Below are positions 53,290 to 61,380 of a stretch of DNA of 61,380 bases, one piece after another. The stretch's first letter is position 1; each line of letters starts with the position of its first letter. Position numbers and translations under genes: made by a program. The notes beneath the pieces were generated by a model, which searched no databases, was not told where the DNA came from, and worked only from the letters and a program-made list of their open reading frames with translations. Source of the DNA: Planctomycetota bacterium (GTDB taxonomy: Bacteria > Planctomycetota > UBA8108 > UBA1146); contig JADHSM010000018.1 of NCBI GenBank assembly GCA_016776905.1, forward strand, positions 1-61,380. Reading direction: 5' to 3'.

Positions 53290-54396
53290 ATGATGCCCTC
53301 CAAGAAAGGAAGTTCTTTGCCAGAAACACCGCACGAGAAAGCCAATCCCGAAGCTCAGCACTCTGATTCTTTCTTCACTTTGAAATGGAAGGGAGATATC
53401 GATGGCACTCTGCTGCTCCTCGATCAAACGCTTCTTCCTCACCAAAATGTGATTCTGGATTTGAAATCTCCACAGCAAGTGATGGATGCCATCGTCAAGC
53501 TGGCGGTACGTGGCGCTCCCGCTATAGGAGTTGCAGGGGCATACGCACTTTGTTTGGCGACACGAGATTTAACGAACTCTTCTGATGTACGAGTACGTCT
53601 GAAAGAGGTTGCACCTTCTGTCAGGAACTGCCGCCCCACTGCTGTCAATCTCGCCACGATGGTGGATCGAATGATGAATCTTTTGAACTCTGAGGCTGCC
53701 GCTTCATTGGAAGGCCAAAAACTTCGAGAATTACTTTTCTCTGAGGCCTCTCGGATCGAACGGGAAGATCAGGATTACTGTCAAAGAATTGGTCTTGCCG
53801 GGGCGAGCGTCATTCCTAATGGCTCGACAGTCATCACTCATTGTAATGCAGGAGCTTTAGCAACTGCGGGTTCTGGCACTGCACTCTCGGTCGTATACCA
53901 GGCTTGGGAAGAAGGACGGCGATTTCAAGTTCTCGCTGATGAAACTCGTCCACTTCTCCAGGGGTCAAGAATCACAGCATGGGAACTCCAACGGAAAAAC
54001 ATTCCTGTCGAAGTCATCTGTGACGGTGCAGCAGGAAGTTATTTCCAAAGGGGACTCATCGATGTTGTGATCACGGGATCCGATCGCATCGCTTCAAATG
54101 GCGATGCCGCGAATAAGATAGGAACCTACAGTCTCTCAACATTAGCAAAAGCACACGGCATTCCCTTCTACATTGCAGCTCCTTCCACTACGTTTGACTT
54201 CAACATTCAAAACGGGACCCAAATCCCTATTGAAGAAAGACCTGAAGAGGAAATCTGGTCTGTAGTGGGAAAAAAACGCCCTATCGGTAATATTAAGTAT
54301 GGGAACCCTGCATTCGATATCACACCGGCTTCTAGCATCACCGGTTGGATCACCGAAGTGGGCATCATACAGCCTCCATTTGAGGAGATTCGTTGA
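53290..54396 (+). CDS. mtnA: S-methyl-5-thioribose-1-phosphate isomerase
   Basis: 368 residues from the ATG at 53290 (the ATG at 53293 is equally possible; the frame opens further upstream but there runs antisense to the FAS1 gene). LDQTLLPHQ, AVRGAPAIGVAGAYAL, THCNAGALATAGSGTAL (with the catalytic Cys), VLADETRPLLQGSRITAWEL and TGSDRIASNGDAANKIGTY are all family hallmarks; the Asp of TGSDRIA is catalytic. It isomerises MTR-1-P to MTRu-1-P in methionine salvage. About 35 residues precede the usual start region. Confidence 0.95.
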   Translation: MMPSKKGSSLPETPHEKANPEAQHSDSFFTLKWKGDIDGTLLLLDQTLLPHQNVILDLKSPQQVMDAIVKLAVRGAPAIGVAGAYALCLATRDLTNSSDVRVRLKEVAPSVRNCRPTAVNLATMVDRMMNLLNSEAAASLEGQKLRELLFSEASRIEREDQDYCQRIGLAGASVIPNGSTVITHCNAGALATAGSGTALSVVYQAWEEGRRFQVLADETRPLLQGSRITAWELQRKNIPVEVICDGAAGSYFQRGLIDVVITGSDRIASNGDAANKIGTYSLSTLAKAHGIPFYIAAPSTTFDFNIQNGTQIPIEERPEEEIWSVVGKKRPIGNIKYGNPAFDITPASSITGWITEVGIIQPPFEEIR

Positions 54397-55304
54397 ACGA
54401 CACTGCTCCAGCAAACTCTGAAGGAAATTCCAACCTCCCATTGCTCGCATTTGATGGCGATTGTCGTCTTTGTGTCGGAAGCATTCGGAGCTTGGAGAAA
54501 ATGGGGCTCCTAGGCGATTTAGAGACCTGTGCAGCGACGCTCGTGACGGGTGCCGATCGCGTGGTTCTCGATCAACATCGTCGGGCAGGAGAAATCGTTC
54601 TACTGCTGAATGGACGCACCGAAGCAATATCAGGAGCCGCGGCATTCCGTTGGATTCTTCAGAAGCGTTTCCCCGGAAAACTCAGCCAGATCCTCAATTG
54701 GTTGCCGGTCTTCATCGTCATGACTCTGGGTTATCGCTTTATCGCTTCTTTCCGCAGAATCTTCATCCCGCCAAAAGTCACTCCCGACCCCCTCTTTCTC
54801 GAGCCCAGTTGGGTTCCACTTTTTAGGGGTATGGGATTTCTCATGTTTCTTTCCATAGCGGCGGCTCTTTTGGTGACTTCATACTCTTGGCTCGGACCCT
54901 CGACTGCGGACGCGGCAAAATTTTCGGTCTCTTTATTTCGAGATTCGATCCTGCTGATAGGTAGTATATTTATCTGCAACGGAGTTTTGCTTTGGACATT
55001 GGGATTTCGACGCATCATTGATCACCTGGCTGTTCAATCATGGATTTGCGCGATAGGCATGATCTTCTGCTCAGTAATATTACTGATCCCTGCAAAGTTA
55101 TTCGACATTCCCCTGTTCATGGCATGCCTTCTTTATGCATTGATCTCCATCTGGCTCGTTCAGTCCTACTGGACTTGGCTAGGTTTCCAGAATGGAAAAA
55201 AGGGCCAAATCGCTAAGATCACTACGACATTCGCAGTGGCCTATAGCGGTTCAGCCCAAATTCTATACCAACTTTACTCAGCCTTGATGATTCAAAGCCC
55301 TTAA
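54393..55304 (+). CDS. DCC-family (DUF393) thiol-disulfide protein with membrane domain
   Basis: 303 residues. A DUF393 domain (about 16-125) begins LAFDGDCRLCVGSI, the DxDCxxC motif of the family, and is followed by about five membrane helices (about 140-165, 175-205 and on). TTG start overlaps the mtnA stop (TTGA) and has GAGGAG 5 bases upstream inside mtnA, so translation is coupled. DCC proteins are thioredoxin-like with unknown role; the membrane extension is less usual. Confidence 0.85.
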   Translation: MNDTAPANSEGNSNLPLLAFDGDCRLCVGSIRSLEKMGLLGDLETCAATLVTGADRVVLDQHRRAGEIVLLLNGRTEAISGAAAFRWILQKRFPGKLSQILNWLPVFIVMTLGYRFIASFRRIFIPPKVTPDPLFLEPSWVPLFRGMGFLMFLSIAAALLVTSYSWLGPSTADAAKFSVSLFRDSILLIGSIFICNGVLLWTLGFRRIIDHLAVQSWICAIGMIFCSVILLIPAKLFDIPLFMACLLYALISIWLVQSYWTWLGFQNGKKGQIAKITTTFAVAYSGSAQILYQLYSALMIQSP

Positions 55305-55316
55305 CTCTTCAAGCCC

Positions 55317-55341
55317 CTTCATCAAGCGACTTCATCAAGCG
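55317..55341. repeat. Short direct repeat between convergent genes
   Basis: The 13-bp unit CTTCATCAAGCGA is repeated nearly twice; the second copy runs into the purE stop. No terminator hairpin is seen. Confidence 0.6.
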
Positions 55342-55841
55342 CCCGTCACCTTGCCTCGCAGCGCTTCATCTTTTGCCGCGACCTTACTCGCCATCGTCGC
55401 CTTGTGCTCATCCAAGCGGGCGCGCATTCCAACATCAGAGCTACCGATGATCTGAGCCGCGAATATAGCGGCATTGGTCGCTCCGGGCTTACCGATAGCC
55501 ACAGTTGCAACTGGAACTCCCGGAGGCATCTGTACCGTCGCCAAGAGGGCGTCGAGTCCGTCGAGGGCACTCGAATCGATGGGAACACCGATGACAGGCA
55601 ATGTGGTGCTCGCAGCCATCACTCCCGCAAGGTGTGCCGCATGGCCTGCTGCAGCAATGATCGCAACATACCCTTCCGCCGCAGCAGTACTGCTCAGATG
55701 ATGGGCCACTTCTGGAGTTCTGTGCGCAGAACACACTCGGACTTCGGCTTCGATTTCGAATTTTTGTAATTGATCGACACAGGTTTCCATGACAGACCAA
55801 TCGCTGTCACTTCCCATGACGACGAGAACTTTATGACTCAT
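55335..55841 (-). CDS. purE: N5-carboxyaminoimidazole ribonucleotide mutase
   Basis: 168 residues. [23 protein letters not shown] (catalytic His), [15 protein letters not shown] and [22 protein letters not shown] are the class I PurE signatures. Converts N5-CAIR to CAIR in purine synthesis. ATGA overlap with purC. Length is typical. Confidence 0.97.
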   Translation of the reverse strand: MSHKVLVVMGSDSDWSVMETCVDQLQKFEIEAEVRVCSAHRTPEVAHHLSSTAAAEGYVAIIAAAGHAAHLAGVMAASTTLPVIGVPIDSSALDGLDALLATVQMPPGVPVATVAIGKPGATNAAIFAAQIIGSSDVGMRARLDEHKATMASKVAAKDEALRGKVTGA

Positions 55842-56752
55842 GATATTTGTTCCTTCCAGGTCTCCCAGGCCACTCCCGTGACTCTCTCAAACAACTCCTG
55901 ATAGCGGGCTGTAGTCCCCTCTATCACTTCTGCGGGCAAATTGGGAGGAGATCCCTCTCCGGTCCAACCCACCGACGCGAGGTAATCACGTACATATTGT
56001 TTGTCGAAAGAGGGAGGGCTCGCTCCGACTTTGTATTCATCGGCAGGCCAGTATCGAGAAGAATCCGCAGTGAGGACTTCGTCTCCTAGGACAGGGCCAT
56101 CGGCGTCCATTCCAAACTCGAACTTGGTGTCCGCAAGTATTAATCCCTGCGTCGCGGCGTGCTCACGTCCATGAGAAAAGATATCGACAGAGAGAGACTT
56201 GAGTTGATGCATCAAATCGGCTCCAACCATCTCTCCCGCTTTCTCGATGGAGATGTTTTCGTCATGTCCATCATGATTTTTTGCAGCAGGAGTAAAAATA
56301 GGATCGTCGATTCTCTCCGCTTGCTGCATGCCTTCGGGCAGAGGAATACCGCAGATCGCCCCTGTAGCCTGATAATCTTTCCAGCCACTTCCGACGACGT
56401 ATCCTCGAACGACACACTCCACAGGGATCATGTCGAGTTTTTTAACCAACATCGCTCTCGGTCCCCATTCTTCAGCAGCCTCACGGAATGGTTCCGGAAA
56501 ATCTGCCGGTTGAGTGGACACGAGGTGATGTCGAATTTCTGATGGCAAACGATCCAGCCACCATTGGGTCAACTGGGTAAGAATCGCTCCCTTTTCGGGT
56601 ATGCCCTGGGGGAGGACAACATCGTACGCACTGATGCGATCACTCGTGACGAGTAAAAGGTGCTCTCCCAGATCAAAAATATCGCGGACTTTTCCGCGCA
56701 GGATGGGTTCGTGGCCGGGAACGATGATGTCCCGAATGGCGGTCGGATGCAT
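55838..56752 (-). CDS. purC: SAICAR synthase (phosphoribosylaminoimidazole-succinocarboxamide synthase)
   Basis: 304 residues, the longer eukaryote-like type. GKVRDIFDLGEHLLLVTSDRI at the N-terminus, VECVVRGYVVGSGWKDYQATG, and LADTKFEFGMD (metal-binding region) followed by DEVLTADSSRYWPADEY. It uses CAIR, Asp and ATP, the step after PurE, whose gene follows directly. AAGGACAG precedes the ATG. Confidence 0.97.
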   Translation of the reverse strand: MHPTAIRDIIVPGHEPILRGKVRDIFDLGEHLLLVTSDRISAYDVVLPQGIPEKGAILTQLTQWWLDRLPSEIRHHLVSTQPADFPEPFREAAEEWGPRAMLVKKLDMIPVECVVRGYVVGSGWKDYQATGAICGIPLPEGMQQAERIDDPIFTPAAKNHDGHDENISIEKAGEMVGADLMHQLKSLSVDIFSHGREHAATQGLILADTKFEFGMDADGPVLGDEVLTADSSRYWPADEYKVGASPPSFDKQYVRDYLASVGWTGEGSPPNLPAEVIEGTTARYQELFERVTGVAWETWKEQIS

Positions 56753-56864
56753 AGTCTGTCCTTATCCAAAAGCCTCAGTAAATCGCCCCTGTCGATTCAG
56801 GGGTCTGAGGACACATTACAGCTCCAGCGGCCCCCTGCCACCCCCTCTGAAGAAGACCTCAGAT

Positions 56865-57836
56865 TCAGATCAACTTTTCTCGAGATCCGTCGGGCCTGTG
56901 CTTCCAGCGCTGATGGAGCCAAAGCCAGTCTGAGGGAACCTCCCGGACCCAATTCTCGATCCGATCACTCACCTCTCGAGTCACCAAATCGACGTGAGAA
57001 CGGATATTTTCCCCTTCGGGAAGATCAGCGATTTCGCAGGTCAATCGATACTTCCGACCGTCCTCCACCCTTCTTGCGTGCAGATATATGACCGGAACAC
57101 GATATCTCCTCGTCAAAACGCCAATCGAAGGAATAGTCCCGGCGTCTCTTCCCATAAAGGGGACATAGACTCCGTCCCGGTTGTTTTGATCCACGAGAAG
57201 AGCCAAGCATGTTCCCGATCGAAGCGCACGTCCCATTTCAGGAAGGGCCCCTGCAGGGTCAAGAATGTCAGGGACAGTTCCTGCCCGCAGTGCGTTCATC
57301 GCCGCATGCACATATCCATTTTTGATACGTCGAGAAAGGAGTCCAATACGCCAACCCTTATGAACAAGAGTCGGTAACACCATCTCGAAAGGGCCCAAAT
57401 GACCGCTCACGAGTAGGAATGATTCACCGTCACGGTGACGTGACTCCAGTTCTTCCCATGGTCCGCTCCAGACAATCCGATCGTGAAATTGAGGATCAGC
57501 TAACCATTTTCTTATCTGCAACGCTTCAACAGCGGAGACCGCGACCCTTTTCCAAGACTCCAGAGCGACCGCTCGAATCTTTTTCTCACTCCAAAGATGA
57601 CCATATGCGTATCTGAAATTACTCAACGTGACGCGACGCCGGCGAGTCGCAAGCCACCAGGCAGGTACCGCCAGTCCCCGTGCAAATAGACACGCCCATT
57701 TCGCGGGAAGAAGTGCGAGAGGCGCAGCCACCAAACCACCGAGAAGCGCACCAATAAGTGCGGCGGGGCCATACTGGTGCCGCTTTCTTGAGCGAAGGGT
57801 TTTTCTTGAGCGAGGGGTTGCTTCTTTTTGTGTCAT
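56865..57836 (-). CDS. LpxL/HtrB-like lipid A-type acyltransferase
   Basis: 323 residues from the ATG at 57836 (GGGGGGG two bases upstream). The N-terminal membrane segment (about 20-45) is followed by TLSNFRYAYG and SGHLGPFEM, the HX4E active-site motif of the LABLAT family, then LLVDQNNRDGVYVPFMGRDAG, and WLWLHQRWKHRPDG at the C-terminus (the W-x-H-x-RW motif). These enzymes add a secondary acyl chain to lipid A-like glycolipids at the inner membrane. The acceptor is unknown. With the LptD-like protein it points to a lipopolysaccharide-bearing outer membrane. Confidence 0.87.
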   Translation of the reverse strand: MTQKEATPRSRKTLRSRKRHQYGPAALIGALLGGLVAAPLALLPAKWACLFARGLAVPAWWLATRRRRVTLSNFRYAYGHLWSEKKIRAVALESWKRVAVSAVEALQIRKWLADPQFHDRIVWSGPWEELESRHRDGESFLLVSGHLGPFEMVLPTLVHKGWRIGLLSRRIKNGYVHAAMNALRAGTVPDILDPAGALPEMGRALRSGTCLALLVDQNNRDGVYVPFMGRDAGTIPSIGVLTRRYRVPVIYLHARRVEDGRKYRLTCEIADLPEGENIRSHVDLVTREVSDRIENWVREVPSDWLWLHQRWKHRPDGSREKLI

Positions 57837-57938
57837 ATCCCCCCCTAGCACGATTATGAAAATTGTCTGTTCTGATTCCTTGGGAACAGTGTATCCTTCG
57901 GACCCGCCTGCCAACCACCTTCCCGAGAGGAATCTTTG

Positions 57939-58961
57939 ATGAATGTTACTGTCTTAATTTTGGCTCTTTTAGTGACACCCGCTCAGAACCTTGATTCTGA
58001 TAAACAAGATCAACTATTTACGAAGGACGGCTCCATTCTTACGGGAACCATCATTCAACTCGAAAAAGATACCTACCGTATGACCATTGAAGGTATCGGG
58101 GAAATCTCGATCCCCGCAGACCGCGTCAGCAAAATTCAGTTTAAAAATCTGGCCACTCTCATCACAGATGCGGGTGTCTCGATTGAGGGCACTTGGAATC
58201 TTTCTGAAGATGGCTCATGGTCCGTCGACAACGAAATCATAGAAGCCACCCTGCCGGGAAACAGAGTAACAGCGATTAACCCCACTCCCCTCAAACCGCC
58301 AACTTCATCTCAAAAAGCAACGTTTTCTCTGAATGGTTCTAAGACTTCAGGAAATACCAATACCACTTCAGCGGTGATGAACGTCGATTACAAATTCCGA
58401 TATTTGACCCATCGCTTTGTCTCGAAAATCGACTGGGCCTATGCCGAAGACAATGACGTCGTCAGTAAAAGATCCACTGGCGCAGATATGAAATATGATT
58501 TCTTCCCAGAAGAGGACTGGTTTCTCTACACCAACTTTGCGGCAAGAAACGATGGCTTTGCGGGACTCTCATTGAGAACTACAGCAGGTGTCGGTGCAGG
58601 CCTTCAAGTCTTAGATCGTGAAGATCTTACCTGGTCCGAGGAAGCCGGGATTTCGGCATTGAACGAAGATTTCAAAACCGCTGCCGATGAATCGACCAGC
58701 ACACTTCGAATTGCGGGTAATGCTGAATGGGTTCTAGGTGAGGATCGGTTAACCCTCTTCCATGATCATACGATTTACTTATCCATCGAAGACACGGATG
58801 ACGTTATCGCAGAAAGCCGACTGGGATTAAGGACCAAAATAGTGGGCGGACTCAACATGAATACTCAAATCAACTTCCGCTACGACAGTCAGCCTCCTGC
58901 GGGCTTCCAGGAGGACGACTTCGAGTTTTTGGTGGGGCTAGGATATTCAAAATCGTTCTAG
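57939..58961 (+). CDS. DUF481 outer-membrane barrel protein
   Basis: 340 residues from the ATG at 57939 (GAGAGG 8 bases upstream). Signal peptide about 1-18, an SH3-like or SdpA-type N-terminal region (LFTKDGSILTGTIIQL, then ISIPADRVSKIQF), then barrel strands from about 130 to the end, closing FEFLVGLGYSKSF with the terminal Phe recognised by the BAM machinery. Matches DUF481 (YdiY-like, salt-induced outer-membrane proteins). Divergent from the acyltransferase, with a 102-bp gap. Confidence 0.88.
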   Translation: MNVTVLILALLVTPAQNLDSDKQDQLFTKDGSILTGTIIQLEKDTYRMTIEGIGEISIPADRVSKIQFKNLATLITDAGVSIEGTWNLSEDGSWSVDNEIIEATLPGNRVTAINPTPLKPPTSSQKATFSLNGSKTSGNTNTTSAVMNVDYKFRYLTHRFVSKIDWAYAEDNDVVSKRSTGADMKYDFFPEEDWFLYTNFAARNDGFAGLSLRTTAGVGAGLQVLDREDLTWSEEAGISALNEDFKTAADESTSTLRIAGNAEWVLGEDRLTLFHDHTIYLSIEDTDDVIAESRLGLRTKIVGGLNMNTQINFRYDSQPPAGFQEDDFEFLVGLGYSKSF

Positions 58962-59077
58962 TTATCGCGGTTCCACTACAGTTCTTCTTGCCGCCGGTCA
59001 ATCCGGCGTAAAAATAAGAGTATCCCTCTTCTAGGGATCTGAGTGCATGACCACTAAAGAAGTGCTGAGGAGATCCT

Positions 59078-60445
59078 ATGAACCTGTCCCACAAGTCTCC
59101 CTTGGGAATGACAGAGGTCGATTTTCTAAAAAGTGGAGAAGAGCGTCTCGCGGACATTTCCCGTCTGCAAGACCTCATCCCGGATCTCCCCGTCGAAGCC
59201 TTGATTAAGGAAGACCTTCTTCGCTTGGGTATCTCTTTCAGCGCTGAAGCTCTTCGTTACTGTGCTGACTTCAAGAGAAAGTCTTACTTCATATTCAGTT
59301 TCGACATGGTTCCCATCGACGAAATGTCCCAAGAAGAAAATCTCAGCGCACCCGAAGAAATCCAATTAGTTGGAGGCCCTTGGGATTTGAGAAGAACGAC
59401 AGTTTCAGTGAGAGTCAATCCATCCTCCCCATGGAAAGCCATCATGGTCGGAGACTCACTCCATCTCTCATGTGGAGACCAGACCATCAGCGGTGTAGGC
59501 CTGCAAAAGGTCCCAGAGTATTACCAAGAAACTCTGGAGAACGGACAACCCGTTCATGAAGTCGCTCCAACCATCGAATGGGGATATCTCGTATACCTCA
59601 CCGTATACAGAAAATGTCAGTACTTTGGCTTCAAGGAAGAATGTCGCTTCTGTGACATCAACGAGAATTATCGACAACAGGTAAAAGCAGGCAGACCCTA
59701 CCGAACCGTTAAGCCGATGGACGAAGTCCTAGAAGGTCTGAGCATTCTTGACAGGGTCAACTCTCCCTCTCAGGCCTACACCCTTACCGGTGGATCGGTG
59801 ACGCGAACCCTTAAGGGACAAGGGGAAGCTGAATTTTACGCCACATATGCACGTGCGATTGAAGAGAAATTCCCGGGACGCTGGATACCTAAAGCGGTCA
59901 CACAGGCTCTCCCGGTCGATGAACAACAGATCCTCAAAGATGCTGGCATTCGTATCTACCACCCCAATTACGAGATCTGGGACGAAAAGCTCTTCCCTTT
60001 ACTCTGCCCCGGCAAGGAAGCATATGTGGGCCGTTCTGAATGGCACCGTCGCATCATCGCAGCCACCGATGTTTTTGGAGCAGAGAATGTGATCCCCAAC
60101 TTCGTGGCGGGCATCGAAATGTCACGCCCCCACGGCTTCACTGAACCAGAAGCAGCGGTGGAATCGACGAGAGAGGGTCTACAGTTCTTCATGAGTCAGG
60201 GAGTCTGTCCCCGTTTCACCGTTTGGTGTCCCGAACCGCTGTCACCCCTCGTCGTCGAAAGAAAGGGTGCTGGGGAAATACAACCTCCCGCCCCGCTGGA
60301 ATATCATGCGAGATTGTTAGCGGCATGGAGAGACTGTCATAAAGAACATCACCTTCCGGTTCCGCCGGGTTACGGCCCACCCGGAGTAGGAAATGCTATC
60401 TTTAGCGTCTCAAGCTTCATGGACGTCATTCACGTTCCAGAGTGA
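59078..60445 (+). CDS. Radical-SAM-like protein with unusual cysteine spacing
   Basis: 455 residues; GAGGAG five bases before the ATG. Residues about 190-205 have CQYFGFKEECRFCD, i.e. C-X8-C-X2-C, in the place of the usual CX3CX2C cluster motif. They are followed by YTLTGGSVTRT (GGE-like position), and strands spaced as in a TIM barrel: WIPKAVTQALPVDEQQILKDA with GIRIYHPNYEIW, then VIPNFVAGIEMSRPHG. An N-terminal domain of about 170 residues has no known match. Substrate unknown. It stands alone. Confidence 0.72.
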   Translation: MNLSHKSPLGMTEVDFLKSGEERLADISRLQDLIPDLPVEALIKEDLLRLGISFSAEALRYCADFKRKSYFIFSFDMVPIDEMSQEENLSAPEEIQLVGGPWDLRRTTVSVRVNPSSPWKAIMVGDSLHLSCGDQTISGVGLQKVPEYYQETLENGQPVHEVAPTIEWGYLVYLTVYRKCQYFGFKEECRFCDINENYRQQVKAGRPYRTVKPMDEVLEGLSILDRVNSPSQAYTLTGGSVTRTLKGQGEAEFYATYARAIEEKFPGRWIPKAVTQALPVDEQQILKDAGIRIYHPNYEIWDEKLFPLLCPGKEAYVGRSEWHRRIIAATDVFGAENVIPNFVAGIEMSRPHGFTEPEAAVESTREGLQFFMSQGVCPRFTVWCPEPLSPLVVERKGAGEIQPPAPLEYHARLLAAWRDCHKEHHLPVPPGYGPPGVGNAIFSVSSFMDVIHVPE

Positions 60446-60494
60446 GAGCGCGTCAGCGTCACTGAGAATTCCGGATTGACTTCAGGATTGGACT

Positions 60495-61380
60495 TCAGGA
60501 TTCCAACAAGCGTGGATATCCGCTTTCCGGATCGATTCGCAGGACAAGCTCTCCGGTCAAGAACCGAATGATCTTTTTGCCAAACAGTTCACCTCGCCAA
60601 CCTTTCAACAGTTTGACATCTGTTGAATCGGTCACTTTGTCGAAGTGGGCGCGAATAAGGTGCTCCACATCAGCATTGTTACCTGCCAAAGGAGGTGCAA
60701 TACGTTCTCCTCGGCACAGTGATCTCAATGCTGCAGCACCTAATTCTAACGCGGCTTCCTCTTCGGGCTCTAGACGACGTTTTTTATGAATAAAGACGAG
60801 GTCAGATTCAGGGATACCCAAACCTTTCTCAATCGAGGAAAGAATGGAGCGGCCATAGCGTCGAGAATCTCGACCATCGAGCCCCCTCATTTTATCAAGA
60901 GCTTCCTGCTGACGCGGACCTCTGCGGGCAATTTCGACCATGATCTCATCTGCGAGAATACGTCGACGAGGCCGATCCTGGTCGCGCGCCTCTTGCTCTC
61001 TCCAGAGGTAAAGTTCGCCAAGAACTCCCTGCCCTCGAGAATCTAGGCTTCCCGCTTTTTTGACCTTCTTCAGACAATGGGATAATGGCGGATGATAAAA
61101 ATCTGGGGTCGAATACTTCCCCATTTCTGCCAAAGCCCACTCTGAGCGCTGTTCTTTTTCGAGAGCCTTCGTCAAATGATCGTGAAGGGGCAACAAATGA
61201 CGCACATCATCGATGGCATAGATTTCCTGGTTCTCGGTCAGCGGTCGCTGTAACCAATCCGTCCAAGATTCCCCTTTTTGTACGACTATCCCAAGAATAC
61301 GTTCACAAGTGGCCGCGTAGGCCGGTTGTAATCCAAGGCCGAGAAATGCCGCAGCGATTTGGGTATCGAAAATATTGGTT
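60495..61380 (-). CDS. rnd: Ribonuclease D, N-terminal part outside the window
   Basis: The frame is open from the window end: NIFDTQIAAAFLGLGLQP, then PLTENQEIYAIDDVRHLLPL, so the internal GTG at 61205 is not the start. DTQIAA gives the Exo II Asp and YAIDDVR the Exo III Tyr/Asp of DEDDy exonucleases. The C-terminal part (about the last 150 residues) resembles the helical HRDC-type domains. RNase D trims 3' ends of tRNAs. The N-terminal Exo I motif is not in view. Confidence 0.92.
   Translation of the reverse strand, partial: TNIFDTQIAAAFLGLGLQPAYAATCERILGIVVQKGESWTDWLQRPLTENQEIYAIDDVRHLLPLHDHLTKALEKEQRSEWALAEMGKYSTPDFYHPPLSHCLKKVKKAGSLDSRGQGVLGELYLWREQEARDQDRPRRRILADEIMVEIARRGPRQQEALDKMRGLDGRDSRRYGRSILSSIEKGLGIPESDLVFIHKKRRLEPEEEAALELGAAALRSLCRGERIAPPLAGNNADVEHLIRAHFDKVTDSTDVKLLKGWRGELFGKKIIRFLTGELVLRIDPESGYPRLLES

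Noticed and set aside
58992..59008. Hairpin CGCCGG-TCAAT-CCGGCG as terminator of the DUF481 gene
   Set aside because: Stem of only 6 bp and followed by TAAAAATAAG, not a T-run, on the plus strand.

Overview
The window looks like a chromosome segment of a Gram-negative bacterium of the Planctomycetes-Verrucomicrobia-Chlamydiae type, most likely a planctomycete. This is an inference from gene content: a NfeD/NfeD/FloA operon, a DUF4159-type protein, a TPR plus GT-C protein, paired ExbD proteins, a DUF481 protein, lipoproteins, an LptD-like barrel and an LpxL-like acyltransferase. No 16S rRNA is present to settle it. From about 8.7 to 49.1 kb every gene I accept is on the minus strand; the two ends are mostly plus strand. 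Genes are tightly packed, with many ATGA/TGATG overlaps.

Layout. 0-8.2 kb (+): a partial ankyrin protein of near-identical 102-bp repeats, a small OB-fold lipoprotein, a PlsC-type acyltransferase, a small membrane protein, then a membrane-microdomain operon (NfeD protease, short NfeD, FloA flotillin, unknown). 8.4 kb: tRNA-Leu(CAA) followed by two minisatellites. 8.7-9.9 kb (-): rplM-rpsI with a recognisable promoter, a leader hairpin and a strong terminator. 9.9-17.8 kb (-): a glycan/membrane block (HAD phosphatase, GT2, GT4, GT-C/TPR protein, membrane-anchored spermidine-synthase-like protein).

17.9-33.0 kb (-): the most interesting region, a 15-kb run of ten genes: a PilM-PilN fusion, a PilO-like protein, an unknown bitopic protein, a TPR-secretin, two periplasmic TPR proteins, an ExbB/TolQ proton channel, two ExbD/TolR proteins and a second TPR-secretin. 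It has the inner-membrane platform and outer-membrane gates of a type IV pilus or type II secretion machine. No pilin, assembly ATPase, PilC or prepilin peptidase lies in the window, and an ExbBD motor sits where the ATPase would be expected. Gene order and architecture recall the Akkermansia Amuc_1098-1102 pilus-like cluster, but the second secretin and the ExbBD/TPR insertion are distinctive. A roughly 0.9-kb non-coding leader with iterated repeats precedes it.

33.9-39.2 kb (-): family-4 uracil-DNA glycosylase, MtaB tRNA methylthiotransferase, OppF, OppD, a RidA-family protein and CoaD. 39.3-49.1 kb (-): cell-envelope genes (LptD-like barrel, DUF4159-type protein, TPR/thioredoxin-fold protein lacking CxxC, a 1085-residue protein of carboxypeptidase-regulatory-like domains). 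49.4-61.4 kb (mixed strands): comEC, a FAS1-CIA30 protein, mtnA plus a DCC-family membrane protein, purC-purE, an LpxL-like acyltransferase, a DUF481 barrel, a radical-SAM-like protein with an unusual cysteine spacing, and an RNase D gene cut by the window end.
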